Assembly: GCF_009720525.1 (NCBI RefSeq)
Contig: NZ_CP043930.1
Coordinates: 1,302,001 to 1,366,000 of the forward strand
Reading direction: 5' to 3'
DNA: 64,000 nucleotides
From: Gimesia benthica
Lineage (GTDB): Bacteria > Planctomycetota > Planctomycetia > Planctomycetales > Planctomycetaceae
A model generated the notes under the pieces. It saw nothing but the letters and a program-made list of their open reading frames with translations. It made no database searches and was not told the DNA's origin. Position numbers and translations under genes: made by a program. Positions 30,375 through 39,008 of the stretch are shown in pieces. The first letter of the stretch is position 1; every line of letters begins with the position of its first letter.

Positions 30375-33300
30375 TCAATCAACGTATAAAAATTCATTGG
30401 AGTTCAACAGAATGTGACACAGATCAGCGAACGCCGCACGACGGGGATCACTGGCTGCTGTCGGCCGGTCATCCCGCGTGATGTCATACTGATGGGACGA
30501 ACTGTCCTCAAACATGCCCGGCACGGGATCGAACCTCCAGTACCCCAGCGTCTTCTCAGTTATCGATTCCTGCGTATACAGCAGCGATGGTACATCCAGC
30601 GCCGCCGATGACAGGCGGACCTCGTCAATCAGCCCGTCAAACAGGCTATTCTTATTCTGGACCATGCGGCCGATGGCCAGCGCCAGACGATTGTCGTGCA
30701 CTTCCACAGTCTGGTGCTGTTTCGTAATCTTCCCCAACTGCTCATCGTCGTTCGAAAGGTCCTTCAGGAAGAAGTCAATCGAGCCGGCCCGTTCGCCCGT
30801 CACATGAAAACTGACCGCGGCATAGTAGGGCGTATTGAATTCAATATGCTGATCCGAAAAGACAATCTCGTCGCCGATCTTTCCATTCCGCTTTTTACCA
30901 TAGGTCCGAAAGACCAGCGTTTGTGGCTTCCGGCGCGAACCGCGGCCCGTCACACCAAACAGCCAGCCCGGCTCAGACACCTTGCCGCTCCACTTCGAAA
31001 CGATCGTCCGCACCGCCCCGGAGTCATAGACCGACTTAATCTGGAAGTAGGCTTCAATGGTAAAATCATTCGGCGTCAGCCGCCGGTTATCGGCAACGTA
31101 GAACGAAGAAGGCTGATCGGCGTGAAACACCACCGACTGCCCGTTGCGATAAGGCATCGTCGCGGTTTCGAATTGTTGCAGATCGACGGTCGGTTTCTGT
31201 TCCGACAGCAGTTTCGATTCACGATCGAGAAACTCCCGGGCCTGTGACAGTTCACCGGAGGTCACCGGTCTCCCGAAGGCGATTTGCCAAGCGCGCCTCA
31301 GAGCCAACTCTTCCTGGTCGGCTGAGGGAACAGCGGCCGCTTCCTGGAAAGCCCGTTGCGCAAGCTGATCAGCATAACGCAGCATTTGCTGACTGTTGAA
31401 CAGCTGTAGTGACTGCACGGGAGACGTTGTTGTATCGCGGGCCGACACACTGGTGAAGAACCGGGGCAGGTCGAACACCTGCAACAACGGATCACGGCTG
31501 TTGCGCATCATCCGTAAATAGATGGACCGGCGGGGGACGCTGGGAGTCACACCGGGACCGCCGGCCTTGAGATCCAGTTGGCTGGTCACAGCCAGGATCG
31601 AATCGCGAATCTGTTCCGCATCCAGGCGGCGTGTCTCTGCACTCCAGTAAAATTTGTTGGCAGGATCGAGGGCGAACATCGAGGCTTCCCGTGGATGCTG
31701 CGTCGACTGTCGATAGGTGGCTGAAGTGACGATCAGACGATGCAGACTCTTGAACCGCCAGTCCCCGTCCAGAAACTGCTGCGTCAGCCAGTCCAGCAAT
31801 TCGGGATGCGAAGGCGGCCCCCCCAGTCGACCTAAATCGCTGCTGTGCGGCGCCAGCCCTTTGCCAAAATGGTATTGCCAGATTCGATTGACGATGACCC
31901 GCGTCGACAGCGGATTACTGTCCTGCGTGAGCCAGCGGGCCAACGCAGTCCTGCGACTGGTGGTCCCCGGCTGTGGCGAACCATAATATCCGTCCGCCGG
32001 TGTCTCCAGAATCGTCAGGAAACCGGGCTCGCATTCCGTACGTTTCTTGGGAATCCTGGTCTGAGGTGCCTTCCCCCCGACATCCCGGACCTGCTGTGCC
32101 AGTGGCAGCGGTTCCGGCTTCAGTTGATCGAACTTCGCCAGCTTACGTCTCAATGCCAGAATCTTTTCTTTCGTTTCGCCCTTGAACTGTTTGTCGAGAT
32201 TCCGGTAGTTGTGCTCTACCTGTCGCCAGGCCAGCTCGACCAGCTGCTGTTCCCGCGGAGATCGTTTCTCTTCCGGTTTGTGAATCATCGCCTGGATATC
32301 AGGCGGAAAGGAGATGATGACGGCCCGGGCCTTTTTCCGATACGGTTCCTCCAGTTCCGCAAGCTCCTCGCGAATCGCTTTGGTCGCCTGCTCCCAGGCA
32401 CTCATGTCACTGCGGTATTGTTCCAGTTGTTCCGGCGTACCCACTTCCTGGGCGGTCTCAATCAGAATCGGTTCGAAGAAGGCGCGTAACTGAAAATAGT
32501 CCTTCTGCAGGACGGGATCGAACTTGTGATCGTGACAACGGGCACATTGCATCCCTACTCCCAGGAAGACATCGCCGACCGTATCCGTCAATTCGTTCAA
32601 CATGATATCCCACTGACCGGCGACATCACGGCTGTTCCACTCATAAATCCCGTGCGTCAGAAAGCCGGTGGCTATCTGGGCATCGACTTCACCGGGAAAC
32701 AGTTCGTCCCCCGCCAGCTGTTCCTGCACGAACTGACTGTAAGGCTTATCCTCATTCAGCGACCGGATCACATAATCGCGATAGCGCCAGGCGTTCGAAC
32801 GATAGCCATCGGCCCGGTAGCCGTCGGAATCTGCGTAGCGGACCACATCGAGCCAGTGCCGGGCCCAGCGTTCGCCGTAACGCGGACTGGCCAGCAGACG
32901 ATCGACCAGCCGCTCATAGGCATCAGACCGCTGATCCTGCACAAACTCCTGCACTTCCTGTGGCGAGGGAGGCAGGCCGTGCAGATCGAAATAAACCCGC
33001 CGAATTAATGACTCCCGATCCGCTTCCGGTGCCGGCGTCAACCCCTGCTTTTTTTGACGAGCGAAGATAAACCGGTCGATTTCGTTTTTGCTCCATTCGC
33101 CGGTCGCGGCAGGGACCGTCACAGCCTGTAGAGGCTGAATCGCCCACCAGGCGCGGTCTTCTGCGGTAAACCGGGGGCCCTGCTCTTTGCGCAGTGGAAC
33201 CGTATCGTCGGCCCCGGGCCAGGGCGCACCCAGCGCAACCCATTTTTCGAGGATCTTAATCTGCTTCTCGGAAAGTTTACCCGCGGGCGGCATTTCGTAC

Positions 33301-33587
33301 GATTCATAGCGCACCGCCTCAATCAGCAGACTTTTCTCCGGCTTGCCGGGAACCACCGAAGTGCCCGACTCGCCTCCCAGCAGAATGTGGCCGCGTGTAT
33401 CAAGTCGCAGGTCCCCCTTCTGTTCCTTGTCCCCATGACAGGACCAGCAATGTTCCGCCAGCAACGGGCGGACTTCGTTCTCGAAGAACTTCATCATTTC
33501 CGGCGAGATATCAGCGGCGTTCGCCGCAGACATCGTCAGCAGAGTCATGAAAAGCCAGCACACGGTTGTTGTGAATCGATGAAACAT
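30375..33587 (-). CDS. PSD1 cytochrome protein (DUF1549/DUF1553) with LamG-like domain
   Basis: A protein of 1070 residues from ATG 33587, which places MFHRFTTTVCWLFMTLLTMS as signal peptide. An ATG at 33608 overlapping the previous stop (TAATG) is the alternative. Order of parts: PSCyt1 domain with CWSCH at 47-51, DUF1549 (WSKNEIDRFIFARQKKQG to GERWARHWLDVVRYADSDGY, then CARCHDHKFDP with a second haem), a coiled segment, DUF1553 (RRTALARWLTQDSNPLSTRV to near 780), an inserted concanavalin/LamG-like domain (FTIEAYFQIKSVYDSGAVRT) near 820-1000, then the family end (CHILLNSNEFLYVD). Planctomycetes keep many such genes. The function is thought to be extracellular and redox- or polysaccharide-linked. 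Confidence 0.9.
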   Translation of the reverse strand: MFHRFTTTVCWLFMTLLTMSAANAADISPEMMKFFENEVRPLLAEHCWSCHGDKEQKGDLRLDTRGHILLGGESGTSVVPGKPEKSLLIEAVRYESYEMPPAGKLSEKQIKILEKWVALGAPWPGADDTVPLRKEQGPRFTAEDRAWWAIQPLQAVTVPAATGEWSKNEIDRFIFARQKKQGLTPAPEADRESLIRRVYFDLHGLPPSPQEVQEFVQDQRSDAYERLVDRLLASPRYGERWARHWLDVVRYADSDGYRADGYRSNAWRYRDYVIRSLNEDKPYSQFVQEQLAGDELFPGEVDAQIATGFLTHGIYEWNSRDVAGQWDIMLNELTDTVGDVFLGVGMQCARCHDHKFDPVLQKDYFQLRAFFEPILIETAQEVGTPEQLEQYRSDMSAWEQATKAIREELAELEEPYRKKARAVIISFPPDIQAMIHKPEEKRSPREQQLVELAWRQVEHNYRNLDKQFKGETKEKILALRRKLAKFDQLKPEPLPLAQQVRDVGGKAPQTRIPKKRTECEPGFLTILETPADGYYGSPQPGTTSRRTALARWLTQDSNPLSTRVIVNRIWQYHFGKGLAPHSSDLGRLGGPPSHPELLDWLTQQFLDGDWRFKSLHRLIVTSATYRQSTQHPREASMFALDPANKFYWSAETRRLDAEQIRDSILAVTSQLDLKAGGPGVTPSVPRRSIYLRMMRNSRDPLLQVFDLPRFFTSVSARDTTTSPVQSLQLFNSQQMLRYADQLAQRAFQEAAAVPSADQEELALRRAWQIAFGRPVTSGELSQAREFLDRESKLLSEQKPTVDLQQFETATMPYRNGQSVVFHADQPSSFYVADNRRLTPNDFTIEAYFQIKSVYDSGAVRTIVSKWSGKVSEPGWLFGVTGRGSRRKPQTLVFRTYGKKRNGKIGDEIVFSDQHIEFNTPYYAAVSFHVTGERAGSIDFFLKDLSNDDEQLGKITKQHQTVEVHDNRLALAIGRMVQNKNSLFDGLIDEVRLSSAALDVPSLLYTQESITEKTLGYWRFDPVPGMFEDSSSHQYDITRDDRPTAASDPRRAAFADLCHILLNSNEFLYVD

Positions 33588-33607
33588 AATATTCCAAGGT
33601 GAAAGCA

Positions 33608-35248
33608 TTATTTAACGGGCGGAAGTCCGACAATAACCACCGGGTCAATCCGGTCGGCGTCGTCCTGGGCATCCTGCAGGAACAGTCCGGTAATCGATCC
33701 GCCCGGCGGAATCTGCATGTCATCCAGATCAATCCCGACGGTAAACAACCGCGAGGGAACCTGATGCACCAGTTGCGAGCGTGCCACGATCGGCAGCGGC
33801 GTTCCATCGTCGGCGAAATCAGAACTCAACTGGGTCAAACGGCAGCCGGTCATGATCTGTGCCTGCTCGGAATGACCGTCGATGTCATATTTCCGCACCG
33901 TCATCGGCCGGGCAGTCGGGTGATCAGTCTGCGGGTACAAATGAAACACGTCCCCCTCCAGCGAGTGGGCGATCGACTGGGCATCGAAAATGATCAAGTC
34001 GGGTCCAGGTCCATTCACCACCGGTTGCTTGAAAACCAGGTTCATACCGGGGGTGCCGTTGCGTCCCAGTTGAAATTCGCCCTGGTGCACTTCTTTCTCT
34101 CCGCCCGGGTTGATGAAACCTGAAGCAAACAACAGATTCATCGGGCCGAAGCGGTTGAATTCCTCAGCGGGCGCCTCGGCGGGAACGACCCCGAACGCAT
34201 GGGAGCCGGGCCGATAATGATTCACGACCGGCAGAATGAAATCGTCGGCCTGATAAATCCGCTGCACTCCCGCCCGCTGCACGGAGACAGACGCCAGCGA
34301 CTTTGCCCGCCCCTGTTCGTCGGGAACCGCCTCATAAGCAATCAGGTGGTCGGGAATGGCGTCGATATAGTCTTGAGTCGACTGCTCACGGTCTCCGTCC
34401 ATTACATTCAGGTCGGTACCCACATAAGCGGTCTCCCCTTTAAGCAGACGCTTTTTGCGGGGATCGCTCAGTGAAGAGACTTCCGCCTCACCATCCACGA
34501 CGGCTACATTCGAGGCACCGTCTTCAGCAACTGTCACAGAAAAACGCGTCCCCAGGTCAACCACATTGCTGGTCGGCGTGCTGACCTTAAAACCTTCCGC
34601 CCCCTCGGGTGCATAGACCGAGCATTTGCCGAGGTTCACCACCAGTTCCTCTTCCTGCGCCACCTGGAACAGTGCGGGGGCCTGGAGAATCACTTCCGCT
34701 CCCGAGGCAAAGCGGATTTTGACCATACCGTCCTGCAGCATATAGTTCTCAGCAAACCGCAGGCGACTGCCCGTCAGCGTGGGAAAACGTGTTCCCCGGA
34801 AGACCGCCCGGTGGCCTGCAATCAATGTTGCTTTAGAAAACGGTTCCTGCGGCGATTGATTGTTCGCAGTTTGATTTGTTTCTTCCTGAACTACCGGGTC
34901 ATTCTGTTGTACTACCTGCTGAAGTTCATTGCCCGTGGAGACAAAGAGGACAGCCGCCACGACCAGGCAGGCCACAGCACAAACTGTCAGCATCCACACG
35001 CCCCAGGGGACCGATTTCTTTTCTTGCGGGTGACTGATGTGATAGTCGGGAACACTTCTGCTGATTTCCACCAGCTCCATCAGGGAAGCATCGAGACACA
35101 TCAGTTCCAGGTACTGTGTCTGACGTTCCGGCTGATCCAGCAGCAACGACTCCAGTTGTTCTGTTTCTGTCTGATCGAGCGGACCATCGGCGAGCCGGTG
35201 TAACAGCCGCTGAAATTCCGCGTCGTCCCGTTGATCTTTTTCAGGCAT
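33608..35248 (-). CDS. FecR-domain membrane regulator
   Basis: A 546-residue protein from ATG 35248, which has a perfect GGAGG upstream and overlaps the sigma stop by 8 nt. The N-terminal ~75 residues (FQRLLHRLADGPLDQTETEQ) form the cytoplasmic, sigma-contacting part typical of FecR anti-sigma factors. One membrane helix (VWMLTVCAVACLVVAAVLFV) follows. The FecR domain is next (YAPEGAEGFKVSTPTSNVVD, LGTRFSVTV). A C-terminal ~270-residue secreted domain of planctomycete type ends the protein. It probably transmits an extracellular signal to the adjacent sigma factor, as in FecI/FecR systems. Confidence 0.88.
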   Translation of the reverse strand: MPEKDQRDDAEFQRLLHRLADGPLDQTETEQLESLLLDQPERQTQYLELMCLDASLMELVEISRSVPDYHISHPQEKKSVPWGVWMLTVCAVACLVVAAVLFVSTGNELQQVVQQNDPVVQEETNQTANNQSPQEPFSKATLIAGHRAVFRGTRFPTLTGSRLRFAENYMLQDGMVKIRFASGAEVILQAPALFQVAQEEELVVNLGKCSVYAPEGAEGFKVSTPTSNVVDLGTRFSVTVAEDGASNVAVVDGEAEVSSLSDPRKKRLLKGETAYVGTDLNVMDGDREQSTQDYIDAIPDHLIAYEAVPDEQGRAKSLASVSVQRAGVQRIYQADDFILPVVNHYRPGSHAFGVVPAEAPAEEFNRFGPMNLLFASGFINPGGEKEVHQGEFQLGRNGTPGMNLVFKQPVVNGPGPDLIIFDAQSIAHSLEGDVFHLYPQTDHPTARPMTVRKYDIDGHSEQAQIMTGCRLTQLSSDFADDGTPLPIVARSQLVHQVPSRLFTVGIDLDDMQIPPGGSITGLFLQDAQDDADRIDPVVIVGLPPVK

Positions 35249-35765
35249 GTTCCACCTCCGACACACGTCGCTGCACACAGTCTCTCAACTGACCGCGGAT
35301 GCGGCCCACCCGGTCATAGAGGGCGTTGATTTTCATTCCCATCTCCTCCGCCACGGACGCACATTTTCGCCGTTCCCAGTAAACCTGCTGCACCAGCCAC
35401 AGATCCTTCTGACGCAGGGACTTCAAACATTTCTCCAGCGATGAGAGTTGCATATTGGGAGCACTGCTGCCCTGCATCCGCTCAAAGAGCTGGTTGAGCA
35501 ACTGTTCGGAGAAATGGTGCCGATCACGGGAAGAGACGCGCAGGAAGTTTTTCACTTCATAAAAGGCGATGCCCATGGCCCAGGGCAGAAAATCGCATTC
35601 CGCGTCATATTGATCGAACTTGTCCCACAGGATCATGCTGCAGCGTTGGTAGACATCTTCCGCATCCGTATGATCCGTCAGCAGCGAGTAGATAAACGCA
35701 TACAATTGACGACGATGGGCCGTCAGCAATGTTGTGAACTGCAGTTCCTGTTTTTTCTGTTCCAT
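35241..35765 (-). CDS. ECF sigma factor (planctomycete FecI-like)
   Basis: A 174-residue sigma factor of the subfamily often annotated Rhodopirellula/Verrucomicrobium type. Region 2 includes DHTDAEDVYQRCSMILWDKF and LPWAMGIAFYEVKNFLR. Region 4 is LRQKDLWLVQQVYWERRKCA to INALYDRVGRIRGQL. It starts a four-gene operon in which every junction overlaps or nearly touches (sigma/FecR 8 nt, FecR/PSD1 TAATG, PSD1/DUF1501 within 8 nt). It should control export of the cytochrome system downstream. Confidence 0.9.
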   Translation of the reverse strand: MEQKKQELQFTTLLTAHRRQLYAFIYSLLTDHTDAEDVYQRCSMILWDKFDQYDAECDFLPWAMGIAFYEVKNFLRVSSRDRHHFSEQLLNQLFERMQGSSAPNMQLSSLEKCLKSLRQKDLWLVQQVYWERRKCASVAEEMGMKINALYDRVGRIRGQLRDCVQRRVSEVEHA

Positions 35766-36024
35766 GAATTAAATCAACCATCATTCGAGGCAAGCCAACT
35801 CGCGATGTTTCAGTTCTACAAGTAATCGTACACTCATTCTTTTTTTCAGGTCGCCTTTTGAAAAGAATCTGTAGATTTCTGACAAAGACTACAGATCAGA
35901 AACGTTACTACAGCAGAAACAATTTCAGATATCCCCTTTAATAACAAACAGTTACAAACAATCGCCACTCACAATCAGAGCTCATCAGGGAAGTAGATAA
36001 AACTCCCCTCCGCGCAGCAGTATA

Positions 36025-36049
36025 CCTGTCTGCAGAAAGTACAGACAGG
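36025..36049 (-). terminator. Stem-loop after alpha/beta hydrolase gene
   Basis: CCTGTCTG (36025-36032) and CAGACAGG (36042-36049) form a perfect 8-bp stem with a nine-base loop, 48 bp past the stop at 36097. There is no T-run, so termination is only probable. The remainder of 35766-36096 is AT-rich and holds no gene. Confidence 0.4.
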
Positions 36050-36096
36050 CGTTACCGCTATCAACTATCAGACTGACTTATTGAATCCAGCGGGCC

Positions 36097-38175
36097 TCAC
36101 TTACCCTGCTCTGACGATTCTGCTTTCGCATTGATTTTCACAAACAGGGGTGCCACCCGCTCACGCTGCGTTTGCAGAATCCGTTCTCTATCTTCCTGCA
36201 GCAGATAGCCTGCTTTCTCATAAGTCTCGCATTGGGCGGCCAGCTGTTCGAGGTACGCTTCCAGTGTGCCATAGCGTTCTTCGACCGACGCCCGGGGATC
36301 GCCCCGTTGTTCGCGTTCAGCCTTTGTCAGCGGAAAGGGAATATACGAACCCGACAGACTGTAAAGCTGGTTGGCGGCCGGACCGTTCTCGCTGCGTAAG
36401 CGCCAGCTGGCATAAGTGGCCACCGGCACCGCAACCTCGGGAGCCGACAGACATCCCAGCTCATTCCCATCCGGACCGGAACGGGGAACGAGCACCCTGT
36501 AATCGCCGCGCGGCAAGGGAGGTTGCAGATCCACGATACGTTCCTTCTGCCAGCGGGGACCGAAATCCAGGTAGGATGGTTGCTGAATGACTCCCGGATA
36601 GCGAATGCCGGGAATCTGTGGAAACCCGGTGGCGTTCTGAGTCCAGCTCACCAGCGTCCCTTCGCTGATCTTCGGATAGACGCTGGCCGGAGGTGCGGTT
36701 CCCTCTTTCGCCCAGTTGTCGAGCGAAAGCAGCAACGCACGCAGGAACGGTTTGTAATCCGCGGGATTGGGAGCCGTCTGACCATCCCCCTTCTCGGTTG
36801 TGAATCGGCTCGGACCATGCTGCGTTCCTCCGATGATATAGATCCGCACATTTTCAGGCAGCGCGACATCAGTAGTCCCCAGAGGATCGGTATGCGAGAG
36901 TGATCCGCTCCGGTTCCAGTACTCCGAAGAAGACTGCGTATGCATCACCAACGGTGCAGTGCCACTGGCCTCGGCCCGGGTCAGAATTCCCTCAGTCAGA
37001 CCTGACAGCGGATCTTTCTGGGCAGCATAAGCAAAGGGGAAACGGTCCGGCGGATAATCATGATGATCGTGCTGTCCCGCATGCCGGGTGGGCTGGGCAA
37101 AGCGATGGTTAAACGATCCCATCCCGGATCCGGAGACGTGGGGAATGATCCCCTCAAAGACCCTCTGCCCCGCTTCGTCTTCATTGAAGCCCCAGTACAT
37201 CATCTCGCGTAAAAAACGCCCGCTTTGTGAGACGCCGAAGGAGTGCGCCCGCTCGATCACAGGCTTACCTTCGACCAGCAACGGATTCCCCTCTCCCGTC
37301 CCCTGTTTCAAAGCCGAAACCAGATCGCGTACCGCGGTGAAACCGGTTCCCATCACGACGGGATCCTGCGCTTCGTAAATCAGTTCGTAGATCTGCAGCT
37401 TCTTCAGTCCGGCCGGATACTCGAGTTCCACTTTCGGCAGCTGTGCGGGCGAATCGCTGTCGACTTCTGTGACATGCAGTTTCCACTCCGAACGGGGAAT
37501 CGGCACCCGCGGATGACTGGCCAGCAGCCGATGCGTCAACGTCGCCTCCTTGAGCCCCTGAGCCGTCGGACGATAGGAACCATGGTTCGCCCAGTTGACG
37601 ACAGTCCGCGTGGTATCCTTGCCCGGCACGATTTCACAACGCACCTTACCAGTAATCGGCTGCTGGATCACCGGGGGAACAAGGCTCAGACGACTGCTTC
37701 CCGGCAACAGTTCGCCGTCCCAGCCGCTCGAAACATAAGTGAAGCCCTCTCGCATCAGAAAACCGTCACCCGCCTGTTTCTGCGTTTGAGGATCATTACC
37801 CCCCGAAGCGAAGTTTAACATCCGCAACGCAGTCAGATTGCCCCGGTTATTGACATCGTACAGCAGCGCCCCGTTGCCTTTGCTCAAATCCTTCGGTGCC
37901 AGGATGAGCAGATCCGCCGACAGTTCCACGCGGCCCGCTTTGTTGCGCGGTGCCAGCTTCAGATCGACAACGTTCTGATTCTGTGGCAGTTCGGGATCGA
38001 GTTCATAATACACGCGGCCCTTAATCCGTTCGTACTCTCCGACTGACCCAAATTTCTGACCGTCGGCAAACGGTTCGCGAGTTAAAATTTCAAAGCGCGT
38101 GAGCTCCGCAGCCAGCGATCCCACAAGCAGACAGGAGACAAGTGTAATAGTGAGGACTTGCAGTAAACGATTCAT
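36097..38175 (-). CDS. Secreted alpha/beta hydrolase
   Basis: A 692-residue exported enzyme from ATG 38175 (GGGAAG upstream; signal peptide MNRLLQVLTITLVSCLLVGS). An open frame continues to 38439 but has no coding character and no signal logic. It matches the large alpha/beta-hydrolase family annotated as Abhydrolase_10: FEILTREPFADGQKFGSVGE near the start, then nucleophile motif GVSQSGRFLREMMYWGFN at about residue 315 and VHTQ-type and GTQHGPSRF segments carrying acid and His. Substrate unknown; probably an ester. It stands alone between two stretches of intergenic DNA. Confidence 0.85.
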   Translation of the reverse strand: MNRLLQVLTITLVSCLLVGSLAAELTRFEILTREPFADGQKFGSVGEYERIKGRVYYELDPELPQNQNVVDLKLAPRNKAGRVELSADLLILAPKDLSKGNGALLYDVNNRGNLTALRMLNFASGGNDPQTQKQAGDGFLMREGFTYVSSGWDGELLPGSSRLSLVPPVIQQPITGKVRCEIVPGKDTTRTVVNWANHGSYRPTAQGLKEATLTHRLLASHPRVPIPRSEWKLHVTEVDSDSPAQLPKVELEYPAGLKKLQIYELIYEAQDPVVMGTGFTAVRDLVSALKQGTGEGNPLLVEGKPVIERAHSFGVSQSGRFLREMMYWGFNEDEAGQRVFEGIIPHVSGSGMGSFNHRFAQPTRHAGQHDHHDYPPDRFPFAYAAQKDPLSGLTEGILTRAEASGTAPLVMHTQSSSEYWNRSGSLSHTDPLGTTDVALPENVRIYIIGGTQHGPSRFTTEKGDGQTAPNPADYKPFLRALLLSLDNWAKEGTAPPASVYPKISEGTLVSWTQNATGFPQIPGIRYPGVIQQPSYLDFGPRWQKERIVDLQPPLPRGDYRVLVPRSGPDGNELGCLSAPEVAVPVATYASWRLRSENGPAANQLYSLSGSYIPFPLTKAEREQRGDPRASVEERYGTLEAYLEQLAAQCETYEKAGYLLQEDRERILQTQRERVAPLFVKINAKAESSEQGK

Positions 38176-38604
38176 GAACTTCCCAGTTGTGAAACACGCT
38201 GAAGACTCTGTAGGCAAAAACAAACTACCGTGTGAGGTATCACTACTGAACCACGCACGGCTGCTTAAAAGTATATCGTGTGCACAGTCCCCCAGTCCAC
38301 CGGAGGTAAGTTCTGTAGAGGCTGCCGACGTACCTTCGCTCCCCTCTCGTTCATGATTTTTCAGCATGCGCTCAATCTCCTTCCCGATATCCAGTGCAGT
38401 TCTGTCTCCAGAACTGAATAGATTGCCCTTGATCGGCACTTCCCGAATCCTATTCTTGTGTAATTGTGCTTCGCGCGCGAGGCGGACGATGCGTGCACCG
38501 GAACACGACGCACAGGTGACTCAGAAGCACCTGAATCGGCGTCGATTTTTCCAGTTTTTCACCAGCACAAAATGAACCGGTTCCCAATGTCTCGTTCCTT
38601 TTCA

Positions 38605-38710
38605 AATCATTTCGGAGCACATTCAGAGCATTTCACAGCAGACTCACCCCCACCTCACTGAACTTCCAGAAGACCTCGGCTCATACTTTCCGCTTGACGC
38701 CCCCGCGCCC
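38605..38710. repeat. Intergenic repeat, copy 2
   Basis: Located in the 833-bp gap 38176-39008. It aligns with 4261-4375: ATCATTTCG, AGAGCA, TTTC, CAGCAG, CACCC, CAC and CTCACTG in the same order. The rest of the gap contains no believable gene. A TATAAT at 38931-38936 could be the -10 box of the gene at 39009, but no good -35 element is seen. Confidence 0.45.
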
Positions 38711-39008
38711 TTCAACAAAATTGTTTGACTGGCTGAACCACAAACCACTCCCCCGATCACTTTGTGAAACAGGAACTGACAAATCATACAGATCGGCACC
38801 AACCGGGAAAGCTGAGTTTCCAGCTCCTCCCCTTATACTGGTTAGTTCCGGGATACTGCATGAAGACTCTATGAATAATATGCTGCATCACCAGCGGATG
38901 ATTTGCTCAACACAAGGTCCTTAGGTACGTTATAATTAGCGCAATTGTTATCGGAATTCAGGAGGACCGCAGATCCTCTTCGCAGTTGGAATATCAAAGG
39001 TTTTCACG

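Noticed and set aside
38176..38439. N-terminal extension of the alpha/beta hydrolase frame
   Set aside because: No coding character; the ATG at 38175 has a ribosome-binding site and a signal peptide.
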